Made by a program: the position numbers and the translations under genes. Positions 1 through 6,717 of a DNA stretch of 9,885 bases are shown one piece after another (the stretch's first letter is position 1; every line of letters begins with the position of its first letter). Source of the stretch: Eubacteriales Family XIII. Incertae Sedis bacterium (lineage in GTDB: Bacteria > Bacillota > Clostridia > Peptostreptococcales > Anaerovoracaceae). Below the pieces are notes generated by a model, which was given only the letters and a program-made list of their open reading frames with translations, searched no databases and had not been told where the DNA came from. Location of the stretch: assembly GCA_031278255.1 (NCBI GenBank), contig JAITKU010000104.1:1-9885 (forward strand). The letters run 5' to 3'.

Positions 1-2
1 TA

Positions 3-113
3 GTATACCGGATGAAGCGTACCGGAGACAAGTATTTTTTGACAGTTCCGTCGCCCGGTTCCGCCCCGGTTCCGCCGTTGGCGGTTTTGATTGAACTTTT
101 AAGTGACAACTAA
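3..113 (+). CDS. Possible C-terminal tail of an upstream gene (partial)
   Basis: The frame beginning at base 3 is open from the window edge to a TAA at 111-113, giving 36 residues that include the segment GDKYFLTVPSPGS and end in ELLSDN. An in-frame ATG at 12-14 exists but has no convincing ribosome binding site, so a tail of a longer gene cut by the window is more likely than a small gene. The overlapping frame starting at base 2 is also open, to a TGA at 92-94, so the choice of frame is uncertain. Third-position G/C is only modestly raised in either frame. I do not recognise the product. The stretch could equally be noncoding. Confidence 0.3.
   Translation, partial: VYRMKRTGDKYFLTVPSPGSAPVPPLAVLIELLSDN
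55..76. repeat. Tandem 11-bp direct repeat
   Basis: The unit CCGGTTCCGCC occurs twice back to back, at 55-65 and 66-76. If the frame from base 3 is coding, the repeat lies in its Pro-rich part. The second copy also supplies the left arm of the small hairpin at 72-84. Confidence 0.6.
72..88 (+). terminator. Weak hairpin with short T run
   Basis: CCGCC (72-76) pairs with GGCGG (80-84) around a GTT loop and is followed directly by TTTT (85-88), then by AT-rich sequence. The shape resembles a minimal rho-independent terminator for an upstream transcript, but a 5-bp stem with a 3-nt loop is weak. It would also lie within the possible partial reading frame ending at 113. Confidence 0.25.
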
Positions 114-201
114 GTAACAAAGAGAGGCGCCCGTATCGCATCCCTTGCCGCGCGGCCGCGCCGCGTACGGAAAACCCGCTGAATTTCGACGTTTTTTAAT
201 C

Positions 202-230
202 TTGTGCGCCGGGCATTCTTGTGGTATGAT
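202..230 (+). promoter_or_regulatory. Extended -10 promoter for the murB operon
   Basis: TATGAT (225-230) is preceded by TG at 222-223, giving an extended -10 element. A partial -35, TTGTGC (202-207, 3 of 6 to consensus), lies exactly 17 bp upstream. An AT-rich stretch (about 182-200, including a T6 run) sits where an UP element would be. Transcription would begin near 237, about 40 nt before the murB ATG. The promoter overlaps the alternative GTG start at 204, which argues against that longer reading. Confidence 0.6.
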
Positions 231-278
231 AAAAGCGGCAGGGATTTTCTCGGGGATGGGGGTCTGTTCGGAGGGGTT

Positions 279-1199
279 ATGCGCGAAACGGAGCGGCTTA
301 TCCGTGAATTGGAATCGGATCCCGATACGGAATGCGTCCTCGCGGACGTTCCGATGGGTGAATTTTGCTCGTTTAAGGCGGGCGGGCGGGCGGACTGTCT
401 GTTTGTGCCGCGCGGCGAGGCGGGGCTTCTGCGCGCGCTGAAACGGATACGCGAGTCGGGCCTGCCGTATTTCATGATGGGCGCGGGGACGAATCTGCTC
501 GTGCGGGACGGCGGCTTTCGCGGTGTGATCGTGAAGCCGGGCGAGGGCTTGCGCGCCGTGCGCGCCGCAGGCGCCCGCGTCACGGCCCTGTGCGGCGCGC
601 CGCTCTGCGCGGTCGCGGCCGCGGCCGCGGCCGCCTCCCTCAGCGGGCTTGAATTCGCGCACGGCATTCCGGGCAGCGTCGGCGGCGCCGTGTATATGAC
701 CGCGGGCGCCTACGGGGGCGACATCGGCGGGGTGATCGAAACGGCGCGGGTATTCCCGCGGGACGGGGGCGCGGTCGTTTCCCCGGGCCGCGCGGAGATG
801 GATTTTTCCTACCGGAGCAGCCTGTTTCGGTCCGCGGGCGGCATCGTACTCGAAGCCCGCTTCGCGCTCGAACCGGGAGACGGGGCGGAGATTCGCGCGC
901 GCATGTCGGCGTTCGCGCGCAGACGGGCGGAGAAACAGCCCCTCGGCCTGCCGAGCGCGGGCAGTTTCTTCAAGCGGCCCGCGGGCGGTTTCGCCGGGAA
1001 GCTCATAGAGGAGGCCGGGCTTTCCGGACTCGCCTGCGGCGGCGCGCGGATCTCGCCCTTACATGCCGGCTTCATCGTGAACGAGGGCGGCGCGACGGTT
1101 GCGGAGATCATCGATTTGGCGGAGATTGCGCGCAGCGTCGTCTTTGATCGCTTCGGCGTCACGCTGCACCCGGAGGTATGTATCATTGGCGACGCATAA
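279..1199 (+). CDS. murB: UDP-N-acetylenolpyruvoylglucosamine reductase MurB (type II)
   Basis: This cytoplasmic FAD enzyme reduces UDP-GlcNAc-enolpyruvate with NADPH to UDP-MurNAc, the second committed step of peptidoglycan synthesis. The 306-residue product has the usual length. FAD-binding motifs are GAGTNLLVRDGGF (68-80) and EFAHGIPGSVGGAV (125-138). The substrate region FSYRSS (176-181) holds the conserved Tyr-Arg. PSAGSFFKRP (225-234) carries the proton-donor Ser229, and HPEV holds the catalytic Glu299. The PSAGSFFKRP form and short C-terminus fit the type II (Gram-positive) class. The ATG at 279 has GGAGG at 270-274, a short 4-nt spacing. An in-frame GTG at 204 would add 25 residues but lies inside the promoter. 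Oddities are a seven-Ala run (113-119) encoded by tandem GCGGCC units, and Thr141 where the family usually has Asn in the NAGAYG motif. It is first in the operon. Confidence 0.96.
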   Translation: MRETERLIRELESDPDTECVLADVPMGEFCSFKAGGRADCLFVPRGEAGLLRALKRIRESGLPYFMMGAGTNLLVRDGGFRGVIVKPGEGLRAVRAAGARVTALCGAPLCAVAAAAAAASLSGLEFAHGIPGSVGGAVYMTAGAYGGDIGGVIETARVFPRDGGAVVSPGRAEMDFSYRSSLFRSAGGIVLEARFALEPGDGAEIRARMSAFARRRAEKQPLGLPSAGSFFKRPAGGFAGKLIEEAGLSGLACGGARISPLHAGFIVNEGGATVAEIIDLAEIARSVVFDRFGVTLHPEVCIIGDA

Positions 1200-1971
1200 T
1201 GCCGATTCACAATTGAAAACACCCCGGTACAGGCTCACGTACGATTGGCATACGCACACGACCTTTTCCCACGGTTTGGGCAGCGTCGCGGACAACGTGC
1301 GGGCCGCCGCGCGGCGCGGGCTTCTCGGCGTGGGTATCACGGACCACGGCCCCGGACATCTGTTCTATGGCTTCAAGCGCGCGCGCTTTGCCGAAATGCG
1401 CCGCGAGACAGAGGCGCTCAAGGCGCAGAATCCGGGACTCGCCGTGCTTATGGGACTCGAGGCGAACATCGTAAACGCGTCCGGCCGGCTCGATCTCTCG
1501 CCCGCCGAGTTCGCGCTGTTCGACTACGTGATCGCGGGCTATCACTACGGCGCTTTCGGCGAAAATCCCTTGGCGCTGGGCTTTCTGCACGCGGAGAACA
1601 TGCTCAGCGACACCCTGGGACTCTCCGCGAAGCGCTTGTTGATCAAGAATACGGAGATGGTGGAAAAGGCCCTGTATACCAACGATATCAAGATGTTGAC
1701 ACATCCCGGAGACAAGGGCCCCGCGGACCTGTTCGCAATCGCGCGCGCCTGCGCGGAAACGAACACCCTGTTTGAGATCAACACGCGGCACAAAAGCCTG
1801 ACGGCGGAGGGTCTGCGGACGGCGGCGCGCACAGAGGTGCGCTTTGCGGTGAGCAGCGACGCGCATTCACCGAAAAGGGTGGGGGAGGCGGCGCACGCGA
1901 TCGCCCTGATTCGGGAGGCGGGTTTGGATATGGCGCGCGTTGTGAATCTGACGGAGGAATCGGAAGATTAA
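1186..1971 (+). CDS. PHP-domain metal-dependent phosphoesterase (YcdX-like)
   Basis: This is a probable cytoplasmic phosphoester hydrolase of the polymerase-and-histidinol-phosphatase family; its substrate is unknown. All expected metal ligands of the YcdX type are present in order: H22 and H24 in DWHTHTTFSHG with H29, D53/H54 in ITDHG, E92, H120 in AGYHYG, H173 in LTHPGDKG, and D225/H227 in SSDAHSP. This set fits a trinuclear zinc or manganese site. The start is a TTG at 1186: GGAGG (1172-1176) lies 9 nt upstream, no in-frame ATG or GTG is suitably placed, and the start falls 14 bases inside murB, suggesting translational coupling. The product is 261 residues. Annotation as histidinol phosphatase is possible by family, but no his genes are nearby. 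A PHP gene next to rapZ-yvcK-whiA is familiar in Clostridia. Confidence 0.9.
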   Translation: MATHNADSQLKTPRYRLTYDWHTHTTFSHGLGSVADNVRAAARRGLLGVGITDHGPGHLFYGFKRARFAEMRRETEALKAQNPGLAVLMGLEANIVNASGRLDLSPAEFALFDYVIAGYHYGAFGENPLALGFLHAENMLSDTLGLSAKRLLIKNTEMVEKALYTNDIKMLTHPGDKGPADLFAIARACAETNTLFEINTRHKSLTAEGLRTAARTEVRFAVSSDAHSPKRVGEAAHAIALIREAGLDMARVVNLTEESED

Positions 1972-2007
1972 AGGTAACTGCCGAGCGATTAAAGGGAAGT
2001 TTAGGCT

Positions 2008-2853
2008 ATGGATATTACGATCGTGACGGGCATGTCGGGCGCGGGCAAGAGTTGCGCGTTCAATTGCTTCGAGGATTTGGGCTATTACTGTATCGACAAC
2101 CTGCCGCCGGCGCTGATCGGCAACGTGCTGGAACTGCTCGAACAGGGCAAGCGCGCGCCGGAGCGGGCCGTTTTTGTGATCGATATCCGAGGCGGCGCTT
2201 TCTTCGACGATCTGAAGAACGGCCTGTCCGCGCTGCGAAAGACGGGCCGTCCCTACAGGATATTGTTTCTGGACGCTTCGGACGAGGTGCTTTTGCGGCG
2301 TTTCAGCGAAACGCGGCGCAGCCATCCGCTGTCCGGCGGCGGCGCAAACCGCGCCGGGATCGAACTGGAGCGAAAGCGCCTGCTCGATATCAAGCGCGCG
2401 GCCGACGTGGTTATCGATACCTCGCGCATGAAAACCGCCGCGCTCTCCGAGGAGATCAAAAAGCTGTTCCTGCCCCGGTCGGAAAACGTATTTCGGATCA
2501 ACATCATGTCGTTCGGCTACAAGTTCGGCGTCCCCGCGGAGGCCGATATGGTTTTCGATATGCGCTTCATTCCGAATCCTTTCTATGTGCCGAGTCTCAA
2601 GGAGCTGTCCGGCAACAGCAAGCGGGTGCGGGATTATGTCATGAAAAACGAGGTGAGCCGGATGTTTCTCGACGACATCCTGCGGCTCATCGGGGAATTG
2701 ACACCGCATTTTTCAAAAGAGGGCAAATATCGCTTGAATTTGGCGTTCGGCTGTACGGGCGGCCGGCACAGGTCCGTTGCGATGGCGATCGTATTCAATG
2801 AGGCGTTGGCGGAAACGGGCTGTCGAACCACGCTGCTGCACAGGGACCTGTAG
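2008..2853 (+). CDS. rapZ: RapZ/YvcJ nucleotide-binding regulator
   Basis: This cytoplasmic P-loop protein hydrolyses ATP/GTP in Bacillus (YvcJ). In E. coli it is an RNase E adaptor that binds small RNAs and glucosamine-6-phosphate to control GlmS. The 281-residue length is typical. Walker A GMSGAGKS is at 8-15, DNLPP at 30-34, a Walker B-like VIDIR at 57-61, and ETRRSHPL at 101-108. The C-terminal domain has SFGYKFGVP (168-176), FDMRFIPNPFY (183-193) and GCTGGRHRSV (248-257), the sugar-phosphate and RNA-binding region in the E. coli protein. The ATG at 2008 is preceded by an AAAGGGA-type site (1991-1997), 36 bases after the PHP gene. Whether it acts on RNA in Gram-positive bacteria is not settled. 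Identification is secure, the exact role less so. Confidence 0.96.
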   Translation: MDITIVTGMSGAGKSCAFNCFEDLGYYCIDNLPPALIGNVLELLEQGKRAPERAVFVIDIRGGAFFDDLKNGLSALRKTGRPYRILFLDASDEVLLRRFSETRRSHPLSGGGANRAGIELERKRLLDIKRAADVVIDTSRMKTAALSEEIKKLFLPRSENVFRINIMSFGYKFGVPAEADMVFDMRFIPNPFYVPSLKELSGNSKRVRDYVMKNEVSRMFLDDILRLIGELTPHFSKEGKYRLNLAFGCTGGRHRSVAMAIVFNEALAETGCRTTLLHRDL

Positions 2854-2855
2854 CC

Positions 2856-3836
2856 GTGTCCGCGCGAGACGGACCGCGCATTGCGGTCATAGGCGGCGGC
2901 ACGGGACTCTCCGTATTGTTGCGCGGCCTGAAAAAGCGTTACGAACGGCTCTCCGCCATCGTTACGGTCGCCGACGACGGCGGCAATTCCGGCGTTCTGC
3001 GCGAGGATCTCGGCATGTTGCCGCCGGGCGACGTGCGCAGTTGTCTGCTGGCCTTGGCGGACGAGGAAAACGCCATGCGGGAAATCCTCAAATACCGTTT
3101 CAAGGACGGGCGGCTGGCGGGGCAGAGCATGGGCAATCTGATGATCGCCGCCCTGAACGACCTGTACGGCGATTTCGAGGCGGCCGTTTCGCGGATGAGC
3201 GATATCCTGCGGGTCCGGGGCCGCGTGATTCCGATCACGGACGCGGCGGTGCGGCTCTGCGCGGAACTGGAGAACGGCAATCTGGTGTTCGGGGAATCGC
3301 AGATTCCGCGTGTGGTCCTCTCCGAGGCTTCGCCCATCAAGCGGGTGTTCCTGTGGCCGTCGGATTCGACCGCTTCCGCCGCCGCGCGCAGCGCCGTTTC
3401 CGAGGCGGACGCGGTGCTGATCGGTCCGGGCAGCCTCTTCACCAGCATTATTCCGAACTTCCTGTCGAAAGGCTTGCGCGAGGCCCTGTCCGCCGCGCGC
3501 GGCGTCAAGATTTACGTGTGCAACGTCATGACGCAGCCCGGGGAGACGGACGGATTCGGCGTGGCGGACCACGTCGAAAGGCTCACGGAATACCTGGGCG
3601 CGGGACACATCGAACACGTGCTGGCCAACGATCGCGTTCCGGACGCGGCCGCGCTGGAACCGTACATTTCGGACGGCGCGCGGCAGGTTCTCCCGAGCGA
3701 GCGGGACGCGGAATACCTGCGGCAAAGGGGCATTGAACTGACGGCGGGTGATTTTGTCGAGATCAAAGACGGATACATACGGCACGATTCCGGGCGTATC
3801 GCGGACGTGATCGCGGCACTTATGAAACGGGGGTGA
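2856..3836 (+). CDS. yvcK: YvcK, UDP-sugar-binding regulator of the CofD-like family
   Basis: This protein is required for growth on gluconeogenic carbon and for normal cell-wall synthesis in Bacillus and related bacteria. It binds UDP-GlcNAc and other UDP-sugars and has the fold of 2-phospho-L-lactate transferase CofD. The 326-residue product shows the N-terminal glycine motif VIGGGTGLSVLLRGLK (11-26), VTVADDGGNSGVLRED (36-51), PPGDVRSCLLAL (56-67), GNLMIAALNDLYGDF (93-107), IGPGSLFTSIIPNFL (189-203) and VCNVMTQPGETDGF (221-234). All are characteristic of YvcK and not of true CofD, and no F420 genes are present. The start is GTG at 2856, two bases after the rapZ stop, with AGGGA (2842-2846) 9 nt upstream inside rapZ. 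Nothing is missing relative to the family. Confidence 0.95.
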   Translation: MSARDGPRIAVIGGGTGLSVLLRGLKKRYERLSAIVTVADDGGNSGVLREDLGMLPPGDVRSCLLALADEENAMREILKYRFKDGRLAGQSMGNLMIAALNDLYGDFEAAVSRMSDILRVRGRVIPITDAAVRLCAELENGNLVFGESQIPRVVLSEASPIKRVFLWPSDSTASAAARSAVSEADAVLIGPGSLFTSIIPNFLSKGLREALSAARGVKIYVCNVMTQPGETDGFGVADHVERLTEYLGAGHIEHVLANDRVPDAAALEPYISDGARQVLPSERDAEYLRQRGIELTAGDFVEIKDGYIRHDSGRIADVIAALMKRG

Positions 3837-3846
3837 ATCCGGCCGA

Positions 3847-4794
3847 ATGTCGTTCGCATCGGAGACAAAAAACGAACTCGCGCGCGTCATGCCCGAGAAG
3901 CAATGCTGCCGGCCGGCGGAGATCGCGGGCTTCATCCGCTTTGGCGGCGTCGTGGGATTCGCGGGAAGCGGCAGACTCACGCTGACGCTCTCCACGGAGA
4001 ACCCCGCCGCGGCGCGGCATTACAAAAAACTGCTGAAAGAATACTTCGGCGCGCGCGCGAACCTCTTCGTGGGGGGCGGGGCGAACTTCAGGAAGAAAGG
4101 CCACCTCTACGAACTCTGCATGGAGGAAAGCGCGGACGCGGAACATATCCTGCGCGAGACGGGCATCCTGCTCACGCGCGAGAATTTCAGCTGTCTGCAC
4201 GAGGGAATCTGCGACGAACTCCTGAAAACCAAGTGTTGCCGCAAGGCCTATCTGCGCGGCGCCTTCCTCGGCGCGGGCACGCTGAGCGATCCGGAAAAGG
4301 CCTATCACCTCGAGATAGTCTGCGGTTCGGAGCCTTTGGCCGCGGACCTTAAACGGCTCTTCAACAGCTTCACGGATATCCGCGCGAAGATCGCATTCCG
4401 CAGGGGGCGTTTTGCCGTCTACCTGAAAGACGCGGGGCATATCGCGGATATCCTGAACATCCTCGGCGCGCACGGGCAGCTTTTGAAGTTCGAGAACGTG
4501 CGGATCGTCAAGGAACTCAGAAACAGGACGAACCGCCTCAGCAACTGCGACAACGCCAACCTCGACAAATCGCTGCGCGCGGCGGAAGCCCGAATCTCCG
4601 CCATCGCCGGGCTTCGCGACGGCGCGGGCCTCGAATCCCTGCCCGAAAAACTGCGCGCCGCGGCGCTGTTGCGCCTCGCGCACCCGGAGGCCTCCCTGTC
4701 GGAACTCGGGGAGATGATGAATCCGCCGATTACGAAATCGAGCGTCCATCATAGGCTGCGGAGGATTGAGGAGATCGCGGCCGGCCGCCCGTGA
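3847..4794 (+). CDS. whiA: WhiA sporulation/cell-division DNA-binding protein
   Basis: WhiA activates sporulation septation genes in Streptomyces. In Bacillus it affects division and nucleoid-linked processes. The 315-residue protein begins with the family signature MSFASETKNELA. Two LAGLIDADG-like repeats follow, the second being LRGAFLGAGTLSDPEKAYHLE (136-156). Next come KELRNRTNRLSNCDNANLDK (222-241) and a C-terminal helix-turn-helix (about 266-310) with SLSELGEMMNPPITKSSVHHR. The endonuclease-like fold is used for DNA binding and no nuclease activity is expected. The ATG at 3847 is 10 bases after yvcK. Its ribosome binding site is poor (a G run at 3829-3833, 13 nt away), so coupling to yvcK translation is likely. 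It is the last gene of the first operon. No HPr or Crh gene follows, unlike Bacillus. Confidence 0.95.
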   Translation: MSFASETKNELARVMPEKQCCRPAEIAGFIRFGGVVGFAGSGRLTLTLSTENPAAARHYKKLLKEYFGARANLFVGGGANFRKKGHLYELCMEESADAEHILRETGILLTRENFSCLHEGICDELLKTKCCRKAYLRGAFLGAGTLSDPEKAYHLEIVCGSEPLAADLKRLFNSFTDIRAKIAFRRGRFAVYLKDAGHIADILNILGAHGQLLKFENVRIVKELRNRTNRLSNCDNANLDKSLRAAEARISAIAGLRDGAGLESLPEKLRAAALLRLAHPEASLSELGEMMNPPITKSSVHHRLRRIEEIAAGRP

Positions 4795-4805
4795 GGGAGT
4801 GATCG

Positions 4806-4821
4806 GGGTTTGCAAAAACCC
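4806..4821 (+). other. Stem-loop after whiA without a T run
   Basis: GGGTTT (4806-4811) and AAACCC (4816-4821) form a 6-bp stem closed by a GCAA tetraloop. It sits 12 bases after the whiA stop, but CGCGGGAAAA follows, not a T run, so it is not a standard rho-independent terminator. It might still stabilise the 3' end of the mRNA. The pairing is visible; the function is a guess. Confidence 0.35.
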
Positions 4822-4843
4822 GCGGGAAAAGACGCGTATCCCC

Positions 4844-4872
4844 TTTATAATCGCGCCGCTTTGGTGTATAAT
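4844..4872 (+). promoter_or_regulatory. Near-consensus sigma-A promoter for the second operon
   Basis: TTTATA (4844-4849, 4 of 6) and a perfect TATAAT (4867-4872) are separated by exactly 17 bp, predicting a start near 4879 and a leader of roughly 95 nt. A second TATAAT (4846-4851) overlaps the -35 box but has no good -35 of its own. The boxes stand out as AT-rich in GC-rich DNA. The leader contains a GCCGCG/CGCGGC stem (4891-4896 with 4910-4915) and no riboswitch I recognise. Confidence 0.7.
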
Positions 4873-4973
4873 AATCGAAGCGATGGCAATGCCGCGCAAT
4901 TCTTGGAAACGCGGCGCCTGTACGCGGCGTATGTTCTCGCGCGTTCGGACTGCGGAAAGGAGAAAGAAAACAG

Positions 4974-6254
4974 GTGGATTTGTTGGTGGTGCCGGTGCCG
5001 CTCTTCAGCGAAGAAAATATCGTTGAGGCATACATGTTTCGTTACAGCAAGGGCAATGATCTTTTGTCGGCTGCGAAGGAGGGCATCCATTTCGACGGCG
5101 CCATGCACTCTCCTTTGCTTACCATGCTGCGGGTGGTCGGTCTGGACGCGCTCACGATGGGCAAGCCCATATTCGTTCCCGTCAGCAGACTCATGCTCAT
5201 GACCGATCTCGGCAAGGCGTGCGACGAAGCGCCCGAAAAGATCATCTTTCTCATCGACAAGGATGTGAAAGGCGACGCGACAAACGTGAGCAACATAAGA
5301 CGGCTCAGGGAATGCGGATATCGTTTCGGCCTGTGCGGGATAAACAACATCGTGGCCTATATGCCCATTCTGGAGCTTTGCGATTTCATATTCTACGACC
5401 AGCGGATATTCGGCGAGCAGGGGCAGGTGAAGCTCAGAAATCAGGTTGCGAGTAAGTTCTCGCATATCAGCTGCGTTTACACCGATGTGAATTCCATGGA
5501 GATATTCCAAAGCGCGCGGAAGAAATACAAGGGCCTCTACGAGGGAAGTTTTTACCGCAAACCCTTTTCCGAGGGGGATACCAAGGTTTCCCCGCTGCAG
5601 ATCAACATGATCAACCTGCTGAACAAGGTCCGCGTGGATAACTTCGACTTCGACGCCGTGGCGAAGATCATCCGGAGGGATCCCGCGCTGACCATCTCCT
5701 TGCTGCGCATGGTCAATACGGGGAGCCGGGGACGCAGGAATGAGATCAAGACCATCAACGGCGCCGTGGTCATGCTGGGGCAGGAGGAGGTCCGCAAGTG
5801 GATCACGGCCGCCGCGGCCAATCATCTCGGCTCGGACAAGCCGAACGAGATCACAAAGCTGTCGCTGATACGCGCGAAGTTCGCGGAGGCGCTGGCGGTC
5901 AAGTTCGGGCTTTACGCCGACGCGCAGAGCCTCTTTCTCATGGGCATTTTTTCCGTGCTGGACGCCATGCTGGAGATGTCCATGGAAAACGCGCTGAATC
6001 TCGTACTCGTATCCGACGATATCCGCACGGCCCTCGTGTCGCATACGGGGAGGTTCGGCGATGTCTACAATTTCATCGTCGATTACGAATCGGCGAATTG
6101 GGCGGCGGTGTCCCGTATGCTGATACTCTGCGACTTGACGCCGGAGGTCATATACGAGGCCTATGTGGAGTCGCTCTGCTGGTATCGGGATATGTTTACA
6201 AGCGACGTGCCGGAGGAGGGCGAGGAGGCGGCGGACGCCGGGAGGGACGGCTGA
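4974..6254 (+). CDS. YuxH-type protein: degenerate EAL plus HDOD domains
   Basis: This is a probable cytoplasmic signalling or scaffold protein of the EAL-HDOD family (Bacillus YuxH type, COG3434). The 426 residues split into an EAL-like half (1-200) and an HDOD half (about 206-405), followed by an acidic tail (EEGEEAADAGRDG). Family landmarks are the start VVPVPLFSEENIVEAY (5-20), YEGSFYRKPF (189-198, equivalent to the QGYFFSKP end of EAL), RRDPALTISLLRMVNT (234-249) and INGAVVMLGQEEVRKWI (261-277) of HDOD. The EAL glutamate and the DDFG metal site are not visible (the latter region reads GLCGINN, 119-125), so c-di-GMP hydrolysis is unlikely. HDOD also lacks the catalytic HD pair by nature. 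GTG at 4974 is chosen because AAAGGAG (4956-4962) lies 11 nt upstream and the N-terminus fits the family; ATG 5034 would cut the first strand. It is first in the second operon. Confidence 0.85.
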   Translation: MDLLVVPVPLFSEENIVEAYMFRYSKGNDLLSAAKEGIHFDGAMHSPLLTMLRVVGLDALTMGKPIFVPVSRLMLMTDLGKACDEAPEKIIFLIDKDVKGDATNVSNIRRLRECGYRFGLCGINNIVAYMPILELCDFIFYDQRIFGEQGQVKLRNQVASKFSHISCVYTDVNSMEIFQSARKKYKGLYEGSFYRKPFSEGDTKVSPLQINMINLLNKVRVDNFDFDAVAKIIRRDPALTISLLRMVNTGSRGRRNEIKTINGAVVMLGQEEVRKWITAAAANHLGSDKPNEITKLSLIRAKFAEALAVKFGLYADAQSLFLMGIFSVLDAMLEMSMENALNLVLVSDDIRTALVSHTGRFGDVYNFIVDYESANWAAVSRMLILCDLTPEVIYEAYVESLCWYRDMFTSDVPEEGEEAADAGRDG

Positions 6255-6285
6255 CGGCCGGTGCCGAAGCGGGAGAGGATAACGC

Positions 6286-6717
6286 ATGGCTAAGAAATTT
6301 TATTCCGAAACGCGTGTGATCTACGCGGATACGGACGCGATGGGCGTCGCGTATCACGGGAATTACATAAAGTGGTTTGAGATCGGCAGGACGGAATATC
6401 TGCGGCAGATCGGCTTTCCCTATGCCGGGCTGGAGCGGGACGGCATATGGCTGCCGGTCACGGAACTCTCGTGCAAGTACAAGCGCCCGGCGTTCTACGA
6501 CGACCTGCTTTGTATCGTGACCCGGGTTGAGAATCTGGGCGGCGCGAGCATCGTGATGGGCTATGAAATTCTGCGCGGGACAAACGGCGAATCGATCGCC
6601 GCCGGCAAGACTTGGCACGGTATCACGGATCACAATCTCAAGCCGGTGCGCCTGAAAAGGGCGTTCCCGGACTTGTACGCCGCCGTGGTCCGGACCCTGA
6701 ACGATGACGGCATTTGA
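6286..6717 (+). CDS. YbgC-type hotdog acyl-CoA thioesterase
   Basis: This is a likely cytoplasmic thioesterase of the 4-hydroxybenzoyl-CoA thioesterase (YbgC/FadM) family, hydrolysing an acyl-CoA or acyl-ACP. Its substrate cannot be told from sequence. The 143-residue length is normal for a single hotdog domain. The active-site segment YADTDAMGVAYHGNYIKWFE (13-32) contains the catalytic Asp17 and His24, and is followed by RTEYLRQIG on the central helix. The ATG at 6286 has an AGAGGA site (6274-6279) 6 nt upstream and follows the HDOD gene by 31 bases. Its last 14 bases overlap the next gene. Proteobacterial YbgC belongs to the tol-pal cluster, which is absent here, so that envelope role should not be assumed. 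Confidence 0.9.
   Translation: MAKKFYSETRVIYADTDAMGVAYHGNYIKWFEIGRTEYLRQIGFPYAGLERDGIWLPVTELSCKYKRPAFYDDLLCIVTRVENLGGASIVMGYEILRGTNGESIAAGKTWHGITDHNLKPVRLKRAFPDLYAAVVRTLNDDGI

Noticed and set aside
150..161. Perfect GC palindrome GCGCGGCCGCGC
   Set aside because: Short GC-only palindromes are expected by chance in DNA of this composition; there is no T run or known operator match.
204..278. N-terminal extension of MurB from a GTG at 204
   Set aside because: The extension overlaps the extended -10 promoter, has no ribosome binding site and carries residues unlike MurB; the ATG at 279 has GGAGG upstream.
1099..1185. Longer start for the PHP protein inside murB
   Set aside because: The extra Arg/Ser-rich residues are an out-of-frame reading of conserved murB sequence; TTG 1186 has a proper Shine-Dalgarno.
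3847..4794. Homing endonuclease (LAGLIDADG) interpretation
   Set aside because: Full-length match to WhiA with its C-terminal helix-turn-helix and operon position; the LAGLIDADG-like fold in WhiA is a DNA-binding relic, and no intron or intein is present.
4879..4973. Possible c-di-GMP (GEMM) riboswitch in the leader of the HDOD gene
   Set aside because: The idea was suggested by the gene product, but no GEMM-like conserved core can be found and only one simple GC stem is visible.
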